From: an uncultured Bacteroidota bacterium
Lineage (GTDB): Bacteria; Bacteroidota; Bacteroidia; Bacteroidales; UBA12077
Direction: 5' to 3'
Assembly: GCA_913055635.1 (NCBI GenBank)
Contig: CAJXLK010000025.1
Coordinates: 1 to 64,000, forward strand
Length of the DNA: 64,000 nt
The notes below the pieces were generated by a model. That model saw nothing but the letters and a program-made list of their open reading frames with translations. It did not search any database and had not been told where the DNA came from. Positions 18,402 to 26,475 of this stretch are shown here, piece after piece. Each line of letters opens with the position of its first letter. Within the stretch, counting starts at the first letter, position 1. The position numbers and the translations under genes are program-made.

Positions 18402-20135
18402 TCAAAAAGTTACGGAGACCCCTACCGTGACAGACCTGGGACCCGGAAAGACGGAAACATTCACCGGTCCCTCGCGCGATATGGCCGAATGAACCTGGTT
18501 TTCAGCTACCTCCTGCCCACCAAAAATAAGGGCATCCAGGAGGCTGAGGGCATAGGCCGATCCGGCTACAATCAGGGCATACTCGCGATATTCTTCATAC
18601 TGCTTCATCTGGTCATACTTGTCTTCCATTTCCGTTTTGTATTGATCCAGATTGGTTGAGGCCTGGCGGTAATCCGAATGGAGCTGATCATAATCATGTG
18701 AAAGGGAGGCTATTTCATTGTTCAGATAAAACCAACTGCCACCGGCCACTAAGGCGGATATCATATAAAAGGCACCCCGCCCATTGGAGCGGGTTGAATA
18801 ATACTGGCCTGCCCCGGGGATGAATAAAGACCAAAGGAATGCATTGCCTTTCGAACCGGGTTTGCGCTTGTAGGCCTTTAAATGAATGCTCTTCTGCGTT
18901 TCCCGATCCTGCTCAATATTAAAACGAACCAGCCTGGACTCATAATTCTTCCGCTCAATCTTCATCCGGTAATGACCAATCATCAAATTCGGTTTGATTT
19001 TACTCCCGGTCCATCTGCTGATCTGTTGATCGCCCCGGTAAAGCGTTACGGTGGCATCCTCAGGGTATACCTCAGCCAGCAGCTTACCCGTGATGGGTTT
19101 GAGGAAGAAATTGACCTGGGTGGTCTGATTACGGCCCCGCAAGGGTTTCTTCCACCGGGTTTTGTTTTTATACTTGTTTTTCTTAACCGTGATTTTATGT
19201 TCTTCAATGGTTAAAAGGGTATCGCCGGTCGGGGAATGCAGCGGGGTACCATCTATCAGTATGGTGGGATCTTTCACATTGGTTTCAATGTTCAAATTGC
19301 CCATATTATAATCCATCGATTCCCTCACCACATTCTGGCCTTCGCCCTTTACCACCAGCTCCCTTTCCACCGGAGCGTAATGATCTTTGTACAAACGCAT
19401 ATTATACTTGCCGGGATAAAGGAACAATTCCATATTGGATTGGCCCCGGCGCGTTCCATCAATAAAAATTTCGGCCCCTTCAGGCTTCGTCTTGAAAGAA
19501 ACGGGAACTTTATTGACCTCATCCAGGCGATAGGTAAATTCAAACTGATCCTGCTTGACGAAGATGGTATCCTCGATGGATGCGTATCCAAATTTTTCAA
19601 GCCTTATCACATGACGGCCAAAACGAACCTTTTCAATCGTACTCTGGCCCTCATCGTCAATCCGCAGATCGCCGTCCAGATATACTTTGGCGTCTTCGGG
19701 CGTGCGGTTGACCGTGATCGGATACTTCAGGCTTGAAGAAAGGGTCAGATGAAACACATCATACGAGGCAACCTGATAATCGTCGGGGAAATGAAAGGCC
19801 TTGGCCGCATACCCCTCTTTTATGAATTCAATCCTTTGCTCGCGTTCAGAAATGTAAACCCAATATTCCCCGGTCTTGCGCCTTACCTCCGTAATGCCCA
19901 GATTGGATTTAAAACTCAAGTTATCCAGGCCGGTTTTTACCTTAATCAGAGCACAGGGAACATCATTGACATCCCTGACCTCACTTCTGCGTGCAGCAAT
20001 ATCATTGGGGGCTTTTTTAAAATTTTTGATTAAAAATTCATTGCCCTGCGACCTGACCTGAGAGGAACCAGCCAGTAAAGCAAAGACAAACAAAACCCAC
20101 CACCAGTATTTATTGGTCATGTTGAAGCAATTCAT
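18402..20135 (-). CDS. PEGA-repeat envelope protein with C-terminal membrane segments
   Basis: About 577 residues from the ATG at 20135; an upstream ATG at 20162 would overlap the preceding gene by 17 bases, and one at 20120 is also possible. A signal sequence (WWWVLFVFALLAGSS) is followed by an extracytoplasmic domain and then four PEGA-like repeats at roughly residues 141-196, 209-262, 282-336 and 348-406, with the usual pattern of a proline-glycine turn before a short strand (TPEDAKVYLDG, KPEGAEIFIDG). A C-terminal region has FIPGAGQYYS followed by hydrophobic helices and a short coiled coil, like the DUF5683 class, and the chain ends in Phe (GVSVTF), as many outer-membrane proteins do. 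PEGA repeats are thought to bind surface or peptidoglycan-associated ligands. Its operon position suggests a role in placing or sensing the giant surface protein; that is inference. Confidence 0.82.
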   Translation of the reverse strand: MNCFNMTNKYWWWVLFVFALLAGSSQVRSQGNEFLIKNFKKAPNDIAARRSEVRDVNDVPCALIKVKTGLDNLSFKSNLGITEVRRKTGEYWVYISEREQRIEFIKEGYAAKAFHFPDDYQVASYDVFHLTLSSSLKYPITVNRTPEDAKVYLDGDLRIDDEGQSTIEKVRFGRHVIRLEKFGYASIEDTIFVKQDQFEFTYRLDEVNKVPVSFKTKPEGAEIFIDGTRRGQSNMELFLYPGKYNMRLYKDHYAPVERELVVKGEGQNVVRESMDYNMGNLNIETNVKDPTILIDGTPLHSPTGDTLLTIEEHKITVKKNKYKNKTRWKKPLRGRNQTTQVNFFLKPITGKLLAEVYPEDATVTLYRGDQQISRWTGSKIKPNLMIGHYRMKIERKNYESRLVRFNIEQDRETQKSIHLKAYKRKPGSKGNAFLWSLFIPGAGQYYSTRSNGRGAFYMISALVAGGSWFYLNNEIASLSHDYDQLHSDYRQASTNLDQYKTEMEDKYDQMKQYEEYREYALIVAGSAYALSLLDALIFGGQEVAENQVHSAISREGPVNVSVFPGPRSVTVGVSVTF

Positions 20136-20145
20136 TAAAAATCTA

Positions 20146-22188
20146 TTAAAAATGAAAATCATGAAGTCCGATCACCGAACTATCGGGAATCGGGGTACCC
20201 TCGGCGTTCTTGTAGGGCTGCCAACTCCTCACGTGTATCTTGGGCCGATCCACATCAGAGAGGTTGAACATCAAAAACAGGTAGCCTTTGTCGGCATAAT
20301 TCTGTGAGTAGTAATTTTGGGCGATCTGGATGCCATAAATATCATCGTTGGCCCTTTTCCTTACTTTAGCCTCCTCAAACTGGATGTTGACAAATTCATT
20401 GCCCCGGAAAACCCGCGAAAGCTGGGTTATATACTCTTCCTTGGTCCGCCGCAGAAACTTTACATTGTGATTGTTCAGGCCCTTGTACATTCCGTCAAGC
20501 TTTTCTGCTTTTTTTACCACTTTGCCCACAATGATCAGGGCGTTTTCAGCAAAAATGGATTCAATATAATCAAGGCGCTCCAGGGCATAAGCGGTCTTAT
20601 AATTTTCCATGAACTCGATCAAATGGTATTTGGCGATTTCAGGATATTGACCCTTATCCATGATGTCTTCTACAGATTGGCTGCTCAATGAAAAAGCCAG
20701 GCCTTCTATTTTCATGTTCCGGTTGAACGTGAAGGTGACTTCCTCCACAAAATCCTCTACGTTGGAACGAAAAGAAAATTCCATGGGAATCGACCGCAGG
20801 ATATACCGGTCATTCACCCGGAGGATCTTCAGATTCGGTTTCTTATCAAGGACCGTGGCATGGCCATATTCAATCAACCGTTCGAACATGTCAAAGCCTT
20901 GATGGGTAAACAATTGGGCACAGGAATCATACTGGCTGGACTGGATCGACCGGATCACCTGACTGATTGAATGTTTGAACCGTTCCAGTTTGGAGGTATC
21001 CCCCACATAACGCACCACTTTTTTCGAGGAACCTTTCTTCGAAGGACTTTCCTTTGAGGAAGCCACCTGGTCTGCTTCTCCCCTTTTGGCCACCTTCTTC
21101 CCCGATTGAACCGATTGTTTGCTCTGTTTGTTTTGCTTTGTCTCTTTGGCAGTTTCCTTCTTTATGGTTCCCTGATAATGAAGATTCTGAGGAGATGATG
21201 GCCCGAATATCTTGAAACCAAGCCGGGGTTGCCTGACATTTTCCCGCACAGAAGGCTGCAGGGAGACCTCGTAGGTGGCCGACTTAAAATAGGGAATATA
21301 ATCGCGGGTCTTATCCATAACATCCCGCAATTCCAAATCCAACCCGCTTTTATTCTTATACTTGTATTCTGCCTTTAAACGAACCTTCTTACAATTTGAT
21401 GCATAGGTTCTGGACAAACTTACCGTGCCTATTCCATCCTTGGCACTGACCACCCGCGAATACCCGCTCCCGGTAAAATATTTGTAATCAAAATTCTGAA
21501 CCTTATGCCCCTGGTATTTAATGCCCAGTACAAAGAGGCTGTCCTTCCCCCTCGACTGCGTTTTTCGCACGTTAATGTCCACTTCCCCCAGTACCTGATT
21601 GATGCGGTCCGTTATATAAGCCAAAAGACCCATCGATCGATCTCCGGAAGGAGGATTAAACCGAAGCTCATTTACCTCCGGATGACTTCTTAACAAAATC
21701 AGCGACCAATAATAATACTTCAGTGCATCGCCCACGCGGTAATCCTTTTCTGCTTCAATGGCCAGATGTACATAATCCTTGATCTTTTTTTCCCGGTTTT
21801 CGAAAACCTGGTCCATATTTTCCTTTTTCACATAGCGCATAATCTTAACCGTATCCCCCCGTCGTTCCACTACCTTGCTCGGGGTTTTCGGCAATGTGGT
21901 ATTGCTGTAAGTCTTGACCACCGATTTGGCATACTGGTCAAGCTTATTGTTCTTTTGCTCAACAATGTTGACGAAATTGCTTTTCACGTGAACCGAAATC
22001 TGACTTACCAAATTTTGCAACGCCTGGCGATCAGCCCGATCATAATTCCGGGCTTCTCCAAAGGCATATAAGTAATCTCCGGATTTCTGAATGGTTTGAA
22101 CATCCTGTGCCTTTCCCGGCAAAGCCATGACAAACAACAATAAAAGCATAAGGGAAATTCGAACGGAAAAGATGGAAATCGGTTTCAT
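20146..22188 (-). CDS. LPP20-family exported protein, first gene of the surface operon
   Basis: A 680-residue exported protein. The signal peptide (about 1-27, ending LPGKAQ) lacks a lipobox cysteine, so it is probably periplasmic rather than a lipoprotein. The N-terminal third resembles the LPP20 fold, with GEARNYDRADRQALQNLVSQ being the conserved 'aged residue' helix pattern. A Lys/Ser/Gln-rich low-complexity linker spans about 339-390. The C-terminal half (about 395-680) is a separate region I do not recognise; it is rich in beta-strand patterns and includes VEEVTFTFNRN. The gene is followed with overlap or about 10 bases by the PEGA gene. It heads the operon, and 356 bases of mostly non-coding sequence with palindromic repeats precede it. 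Function unknown; an envelope assembly role alongside the giant protein is inferred only from position. Confidence 0.75.
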   Translation of the reverse strand: MKPISIFSVRISLMLLLLFVMALPGKAQDVQTIQKSGDYLYAFGEARNYDRADRQALQNLVSQISVHVKSNFVNIVEQKNNKLDQYAKSVVKTYSNTTLPKTPSKVVERRGDTVKIMRYVKKENMDQVFENREKKIKDYVHLAIEAEKDYRVGDALKYYYWSLILLRSHPEVNELRFNPPSGDRSMGLLAYITDRINQVLGEVDINVRKTQSRGKDSLFVLGIKYQGHKVQNFDYKYFTGSGYSRVVSAKDGIGTVSLSRTYASNCKKVRLKAEYKYKNKSGLDLELRDVMDKTRDYIPYFKSATYEVSLQPSVRENVRQPRLGFKIFGPSSPQNLHYQGTIKKETAKETKQNKQSKQSVQSGKKVAKRGEADQVASSKESPSKKGSSKKVVRYVGDTSKLERFKHSISQVIRSIQSSQYDSCAQLFTHQGFDMFERLIEYGHATVLDKKPNLKILRVNDRYILRSIPMEFSFRSNVEDFVEEVTFTFNRNMKIEGLAFSLSSQSVEDIMDKGQYPEIAKYHLIEFMENYKTAYALERLDYIESIFAENALIIVGKVVKKAEKLDGMYKGLNNHNVKFLRRTKEEYITQLSRVFRGNEFVNIQFEEAKVRKRANDDIYGIQIAQNYYSQNYADKGYLFLMFNLSDVDRPKIHVRSWQPYKNAEGTPIPDSSVIGLHDFHF

Positions 22189-22468
22189 ATAATTATTTTC
22201 CTTTTGATTTATGGGTTATAGGCTAATTTCCTCGGGCAAATCAATCAACTATGGATAAAAAATGATTGTTTGTTTAGGGTCCTTTTATAAACATCATGAT
22301 TTTCATGACCGGACGAAACCTAATCCCAACAAGCATTGCAAGTTATAAAGGATACGACTTTTTTAAAAATATAACTCAGGGAATTATGTGAAATGTAAGC
22401 GTGGCTTTATGAAATATCAATTTAATGATATGAATGGATGTTAAATATGCCCCCGGGGTGCATATTCA
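22189..22468. other. Intergenic region upstream of the surface operon
   Basis: No credible gene. It should hold the promoter for the minus-strand LPP20-PEGA-cohesin-giant operon. The nearest match to the -7 motif is TTGATTTG on the minus strand near 22239, which departs from TAnnTTTG. A TCATGA/TCATGA pair separated by three bases lies at 22294-22308. Confidence 0.4.
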
Positions 22469-22538
22469 CCCCGCTAAGCGGGGGTACATGTGCACCCCGC
22501 TAAGCGGGGGTAAAAGCGGGGGTAAAAGCGGGGGTAAA
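22469..22538. repeat. Palindromic repeat cluster A (CCCCGCTAAGCGGGG x2 plus half-units)
   Basis: Two exact copies of CCCCGCT-A-AGCGGGG lie at 22469-22483 and 22495-22509. The right half then repeats as a 12-base unit (AGCGGGGGTAAA), three times to 22538, ending just before the stop of the hydrolase gene. The same palindrome occurs at 30176 and at 31159-31272. Confidence 0.9.
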
Positions 22539-22544
22539 ACACCA

Positions 22545-23345
22545 CTATTGGGAGGCACCTGCCTGTATGAAATTTTTTACCCCTTGCAGGGCGCGTTGTT
22601 TTTCTTCAACAAAGCCAAGGTGGCCTGAATTTTCAAGGGTTAAGAGCTTACCGTTCCGGGGAAGTTCTATTTTAGGAATGACGGTGTCATAATCGATGTA
22701 CTTATCCTTGCGGCCGGCTATCTGCAGAAAGGGTTTGTTGGTGTTCCTGACCAGGCCACTGCGGTCGGGACGTTGCATCATCCCTTTCAGATTGGCAATG
22801 ATGCCTTCACCGGGGGTTTTCCGGGCCAGTTTACCGACCCATTCCACCTGGGGGCTCATTGAATCCAGGTTGTCATCGGCAAAGAGCTTGGGCACATTTA
22901 CTTTAAAGATCTCTTCTGCCTTTCCCTGCTGAACGAGCTCAATTTCATTTTGCCGCTTTCTCCTGACCTGCTCGCTGTCGGCAAACGGATGGGAATGGAA
23001 CAGGGAAAATCCTTTCAAGCGGGTGGGATAAAGGTCTGCAAAGGCAAGGGTCACGTAACCTCCCAGCGAATGGCCAAACATGGTACATTGTTGTATGTTT
23101 GCCCGGTCCAAAACTGTCCTGGCCGCTTCCGCCAGCAAATCCATGGAATGGGTATCCCCGAGCACCTCTGAGCTGCCGTGGCCCGGCAAATCCATACGAA
23201 TCACCTGATGATCCTTTGCCAGTTCCCGGGCAAATCCATCCCATATTTCAAGAGATTCCAGGTAACCATGAATCAGAAAAACGGGTTCGCCCGCTCCCTG
23301 AATGTGATACCTGATTTTTTTGCCTTTAAATTCAAGTTCCTGCAT
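22545..23345 (-). CDS. Alpha/beta-fold hydrolase
   Basis: A 266-residue alpha/beta hydrolase with no signal peptide, probably cytoplasmic. It shows the oxyanion-region motif HGYLESLEIWD, the strand-turn DLPGHGSSE, the nucleophile elbow GHSLGG, a candidate acid in the GRKDKYIDYD region and a C-terminal His in NSGHLGFVEE. The mix fits small ester or C-C hydrolases, but the substrate cannot be told from sequence. It is the last gene of a minus-strand run, 25 bases after porZ, with rdgB before that, so it is probably co-transcribed with a T9SS component; no functional link is known to me. Its 3' end lies next to palindromic repeat cluster A. Confidence 0.88.
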   Translation of the reverse strand: MQELEFKGKKIRYHIQGAGEPVFLIHGYLESLEIWDGFARELAKDHQVIRMDLPGHGSSEVLGDTHSMDLLAEAARTVLDRANIQQCTMFGHSLGGYVTLAFADLYPTRLKGFSLFHSHPFADSEQVRRKRQNEIELVQQGKAEEIFKVNVPKLFADDNLDSMSPQVEWVGKLARKTPGEGIIANLKGMMQRPDRSGLVRNTNKPFLQIAGRKDKYIDYDTVIPKIELPRNGKLLTLENSGHLGFVEEKQRALQGVKNFIQAGASQ

Positions 23346-23370
23346 AAGCCAATTTTTTTGCGTTCAACAG

Positions 23371-25656
23371 CTATTTCATGAACAACAATTTACCCACATG
23401 CGTTTTAGAGCCGTCTTCATTGGTCATAAAGATCAAATACACACCGCTGGCCACGCGGTGGCCCGAAAAGTTTTTCCCGTCCCAGACAGCCTGCCCTCCT
23501 TTGGCTACTGTTTCATATACCAGATTGCCACTGATGTCAGTAATTTTAACGTTCACCCCTTCGACCAGGTTGGTAATGGTGATTTTCCCTTCGTATCCGG
23601 GCCGAACGGGATTGGGAAAGACATAAGCGTTTTTAAAATTCTCACGTCCCCGGGCGGCCTGGCTTCGATAAGAACAGATTCCCGAGGCGGTGGCCATAAA
23701 GACCTCGCCGGAGGCGTTCATAGCCAGAGACCGGGTGGTATCGCTCAATAATGGGCTTTGCGAAGCGGTATAATGTTCAACCAGCCGATCGGCCTGAGGG
23801 GAGAAGACAAATATTCCCGCCCGCCGGGTGGCGAACCACTTGCGGTTGGCGGGATCAACGGCAATATCGGTTACGATATTATCCCGGAGGATGTACTGGG
23901 TATAACCTTCAATGGTCAGGCGGATGCGGTTGGGGCGGTAGTCCTCCCGCTCAAAGAACCGGAGGGGGTCATAATCCACCGCCACCCCTTCATCTGTAGC
24001 AATCCAGATGTTTCCTTCCCGGTCTGCCGCCATTGCATAGATCCGGTCAGCAAACGGCTTGCCGTTGTAATTCAGCACTTCCCGGATCATCACCTGGTCG
24101 TCGGCAGGATCCGCCCAGGTACCTGCGGTATTAACCACAAAGACCAGGGGGGTGTTATGAAGAAAACCCCAGATGTAGCCATTTTCAGTGCACAACATGC
24201 CGCCGGGTTCTTCATTGCGCAGGGGGTCATATTCAGGCACCATCCACTGGCCTGATCCCTGCAGCACTTTTATGGGATGTTCGGCCTGGTGGTTGGTCAG
24301 CCACAGATTGCCTTCCCTGTCATAACAAAGGTTGCGCACACCGGTGGGGCCATTGTGGTATGAAGTCAAAGGGCTGTTGGCCGGGGTATAGTGGTTAACC
24401 CCTTCACCGTCTTCAATGGCCAGGAGTCCATCCTGCCAGGATGCCACCCATACCCTGCCGGAATGGCCAGGATCCTCCCTTATATCAACAAAATCGCTGT
24501 ATTTGGAAGAGATCTCGTTCTTCCATTGTTCTTCTGCGAAACGGTACCATCCGCCGGATACATTTCCCGGGTCCAATCCCGCGCCATAAAAACCGTGCAC
24601 CCCGTAAACACTTTCCTTGCCGGACTGAAGCGCAAACACCTGGTCGCTCCACGGACCATTGTATACAATGGATTCGGCCTTTTGCTGCTGCCAATGAACC
24701 AATCCCGAGGTGGAATCCCCCACCCAAAGCCCCTGCTGCGGATCAGCATACAGAGCAGTAGGCCGGGGCTGCTGAAGATAATCCTCCAATGAAGATTGCA
24801 GGTTCAGGTTGGCATCATACACCTCCACTTTTCGCTCAGCCACAACATATAACCGGTCAGCACTTTTCTCAAGGGTCACATCCCGGTATTCGCCCATCCC
24901 GTTAACCTGCCCTGAAGGGGTTAAATGATAAAGCACCTGGCGGTCTTCGGAGATATCGGCAACAAAAAGCACCGCATCCTGAAGCCTCCGGACCGAGACA
25001 ATCTCTTTCCCGAAATCGGGATAATTGTCGAGGCGTTCCCAGCGCCCGGGATCATCCAAATTAGGAGCATCCACCGGGGCGAAGAACAAGCCTCGTTCAG
25101 TAGCGGCGTATATAACACCCCCGGCCTGATCAACCGAATACACTGCAATGCTTTCCCCGGGAACCAGCCTGAAGGTTTCCCTGAAATCACGGGTTTCCAT
25201 ATCGAATACGGCCACCCCGAATGAACAGGCCAGAAAAGCCCTGTTCTTTTCAAATGCAACATCATGGATGCGCTTGCGGGGATACAGCCTGTGATTTTTC
25301 AGGGCCGGATAATTGGATACTTCCCCTTCTCTCCAGACATCGAGGTTGCCGTTGCGGTAACCAATGAGCAGGGCTTCATTCAGTGAAGAATAGGCCACTG
25401 CAGAGATACCCACATCACTTAACTTGCCGACCTTATCCAGGGTCTGTGGATTGTTGAAGGCTTTGTGGTACAGCAGCAAGCCATTGGGGGCGGCGGCAAA
25501 GATGCGCTGATCTGAACCGGTAACATCATGGATCAACCGATAGGAAAGGTGCCCCCGCCACTGACCAACCTCCACCTGAGCATGGCCCTGGAGAACCGCT
25601 CCGGTGAACAACACCACCACCAGCAACCACTTCAGATGGTGAACAAACCCAATCAT
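23371..25656 (-). CDS. porZ: T9SS component PorZ (beta-propeller protein with sorting domain)
   Basis: A 761-residue exported protein. After the signal peptide (to about residue 26, GHAQ) comes the typical PorZ opening VGQWRGHLSYR and IFAAAPNGLLLYHK, then LSDVGISAVAYSS and LIGYRNGNLDV, which begin two seven-bladed-type propellers of the two-component-regulator class (WIATDEGV, KWFATRRAG). The last 85 residues are a T9SS C-terminal domain (YVFPNPVRPGYEG, VWDGKNFSGHRVASGVY). PorZ is known to be a surface subunit of the PorU-PorV-PorQ-PorZ attachment complex, which removes sorting domains and attaches cargo to A-LPS. The gene overlaps the end of rdgB by 4 bases. It should serve the two cargo proteins encoded in this window, at 4148 and 59427. 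Confidence 0.88.
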   Translation of the reverse strand: MIGFVHHLKWLLVVVLFTGAVLQGHAQVEVGQWRGHLSYRLIHDVTGSDQRIFAAAPNGLLLYHKAFNNPQTLDKVGKLSDVGISAVAYSSLNEALLIGYRNGNLDVWREGEVSNYPALKNHRLYPRKRIHDVAFEKNRAFLACSFGVAVFDMETRDFRETFRLVPGESIAVYSVDQAGGVIYAATERGLFFAPVDAPNLDDPGRWERLDNYPDFGKEIVSVRRLQDAVLFVADISEDRQVLYHLTPSGQVNGMGEYRDVTLEKSADRLYVVAERKVEVYDANLNLQSSLEDYLQQPRPTALYADPQQGLWVGDSTSGLVHWQQQKAESIVYNGPWSDQVFALQSGKESVYGVHGFYGAGLDPGNVSGGWYRFAEEQWKNEISSKYSDFVDIREDPGHSGRVWVASWQDGLLAIEDGEGVNHYTPANSPLTSYHNGPTGVRNLCYDREGNLWLTNHQAEHPIKVLQGSGQWMVPEYDPLRNEEPGGMLCTENGYIWGFLHNTPLVFVVNTAGTWADPADDQVMIREVLNYNGKPFADRIYAMAADREGNIWIATDEGVAVDYDPLRFFEREDYRPNRIRLTIEGYTQYILRDNIVTDIAVDPANRKWFATRRAGIFVFSPQADRLVEHYTASQSPLLSDTTRSLAMNASGEVFMATASGICSYRSQAARGRENFKNAYVFPNPVRPGYEGKITITNLVEGVNVKITDISGNLVYETVAKGGQAVWDGKNFSGHRVASGVYLIFMTNEDGSKTHVGKLLFMK

Positions 25657-26240
25657 AGATGTTGACTGTATTGCCGAAGATAATTGGCCAGTTTCATGAT
25701 CGCCCGACTGCGATGGCTGATGCGGTTCTTCTCCTCCATCGACATTTGAGCAAATGTGAGGGAACTGCCTTCCGGAAGAAAAATCGGGTCATAGCCGAAA
25801 CCGGCATCACCCTTTTTTTCCCTCAAAAGACGCCCCTCTACAACCCCTTCAAAAAACATCTCTTCCCCCTCCAAAATCATTGAAATGACCGTCCGAAAAC
25901 AGGCCCGCCGGTTATCTTCACCCTTTAACTGCTCCAAAACTTTATCCATATTGGCCTGAGGATCCTTATCAGAACCGGCGTAACGCGCCGAATATACACC
26001 CGGAGCTCCGCCCAGGGCAGCCACTTCCAGGCCCGTATCATCGGCAAAACAATCGCGGCCATAACGCTCATAGATAAAGTGGGCCTTCTCAGAAGCATTG
26101 CCCTCCAACGTTGATTGCCGCTCAGGAATGTCCTGTTCAATCCCCACATCCTTCAGGGTCAAAACCCGAATCGTATCGGGCAGCATCTGTTGAATTTCTT
26201 CCGCTTTATTCCGGTTATTGGTGGCAAATATCAATTCCAT
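25653..26240 (-). CDS. rdgB: XTP/dITP diphosphatase (RdgB/HAM1)
   Basis: A house-cleaning enzyme of 195 residues that hydrolyses dITP, dITP-like and XTP nucleotides to monophosphates, keeping deaminated purines out of DNA and RNA. The family signature is complete: FATNNRNKAEEI at the N-terminus, FADDTGLEV, GAPGVYSARYAG, GFGYDPIF and the closing SHRSRA. The ATG at 26240 gives the standard start (MELIFATNN); one at 26249 would add three residues. It overlaps porZ by 4 bases, suggesting translational coupling in a minus-strand operon with porZ and the hydrolase. Confidence 0.96.
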   Translation of the reverse strand: MELIFATNNRNKAEEIQQMLPDTIRVLTLKDVGIEQDIPERQSTLEGNASEKAHFIYERYGRDCFADDTGLEVAALGGAPGVYSARYAGSDKDPQANMDKVLEQLKGEDNRRACFRTVISMILEGEEMFFEGVVEGRLLREKKGDAGFGYDPIFLPEGSSLTFAQMSMEEKNRISHRSRAIMKLANYLRQYSQHL

Positions 26241-26475
26241 GGCATTCATTTTTTAAGTTACCAAATTAATAAATAAATCAATCTGATCCGAAACAGGAAG
26301 TTTGCGGGCCGGCAAAGATTCATTCCGATCCCGTTTTGGGGTCAAAGGCGGCGTTAACGGTCAAAAAAGCAATAGGCATAAAAATTCAAAAATAGCTGAA
26401 AAACAACCTGTTTTCAAATGAAAAAATTATTTGGTAAATTTTTGCCGATCAAAAGCAGCTGCAAAATCAACTTAA

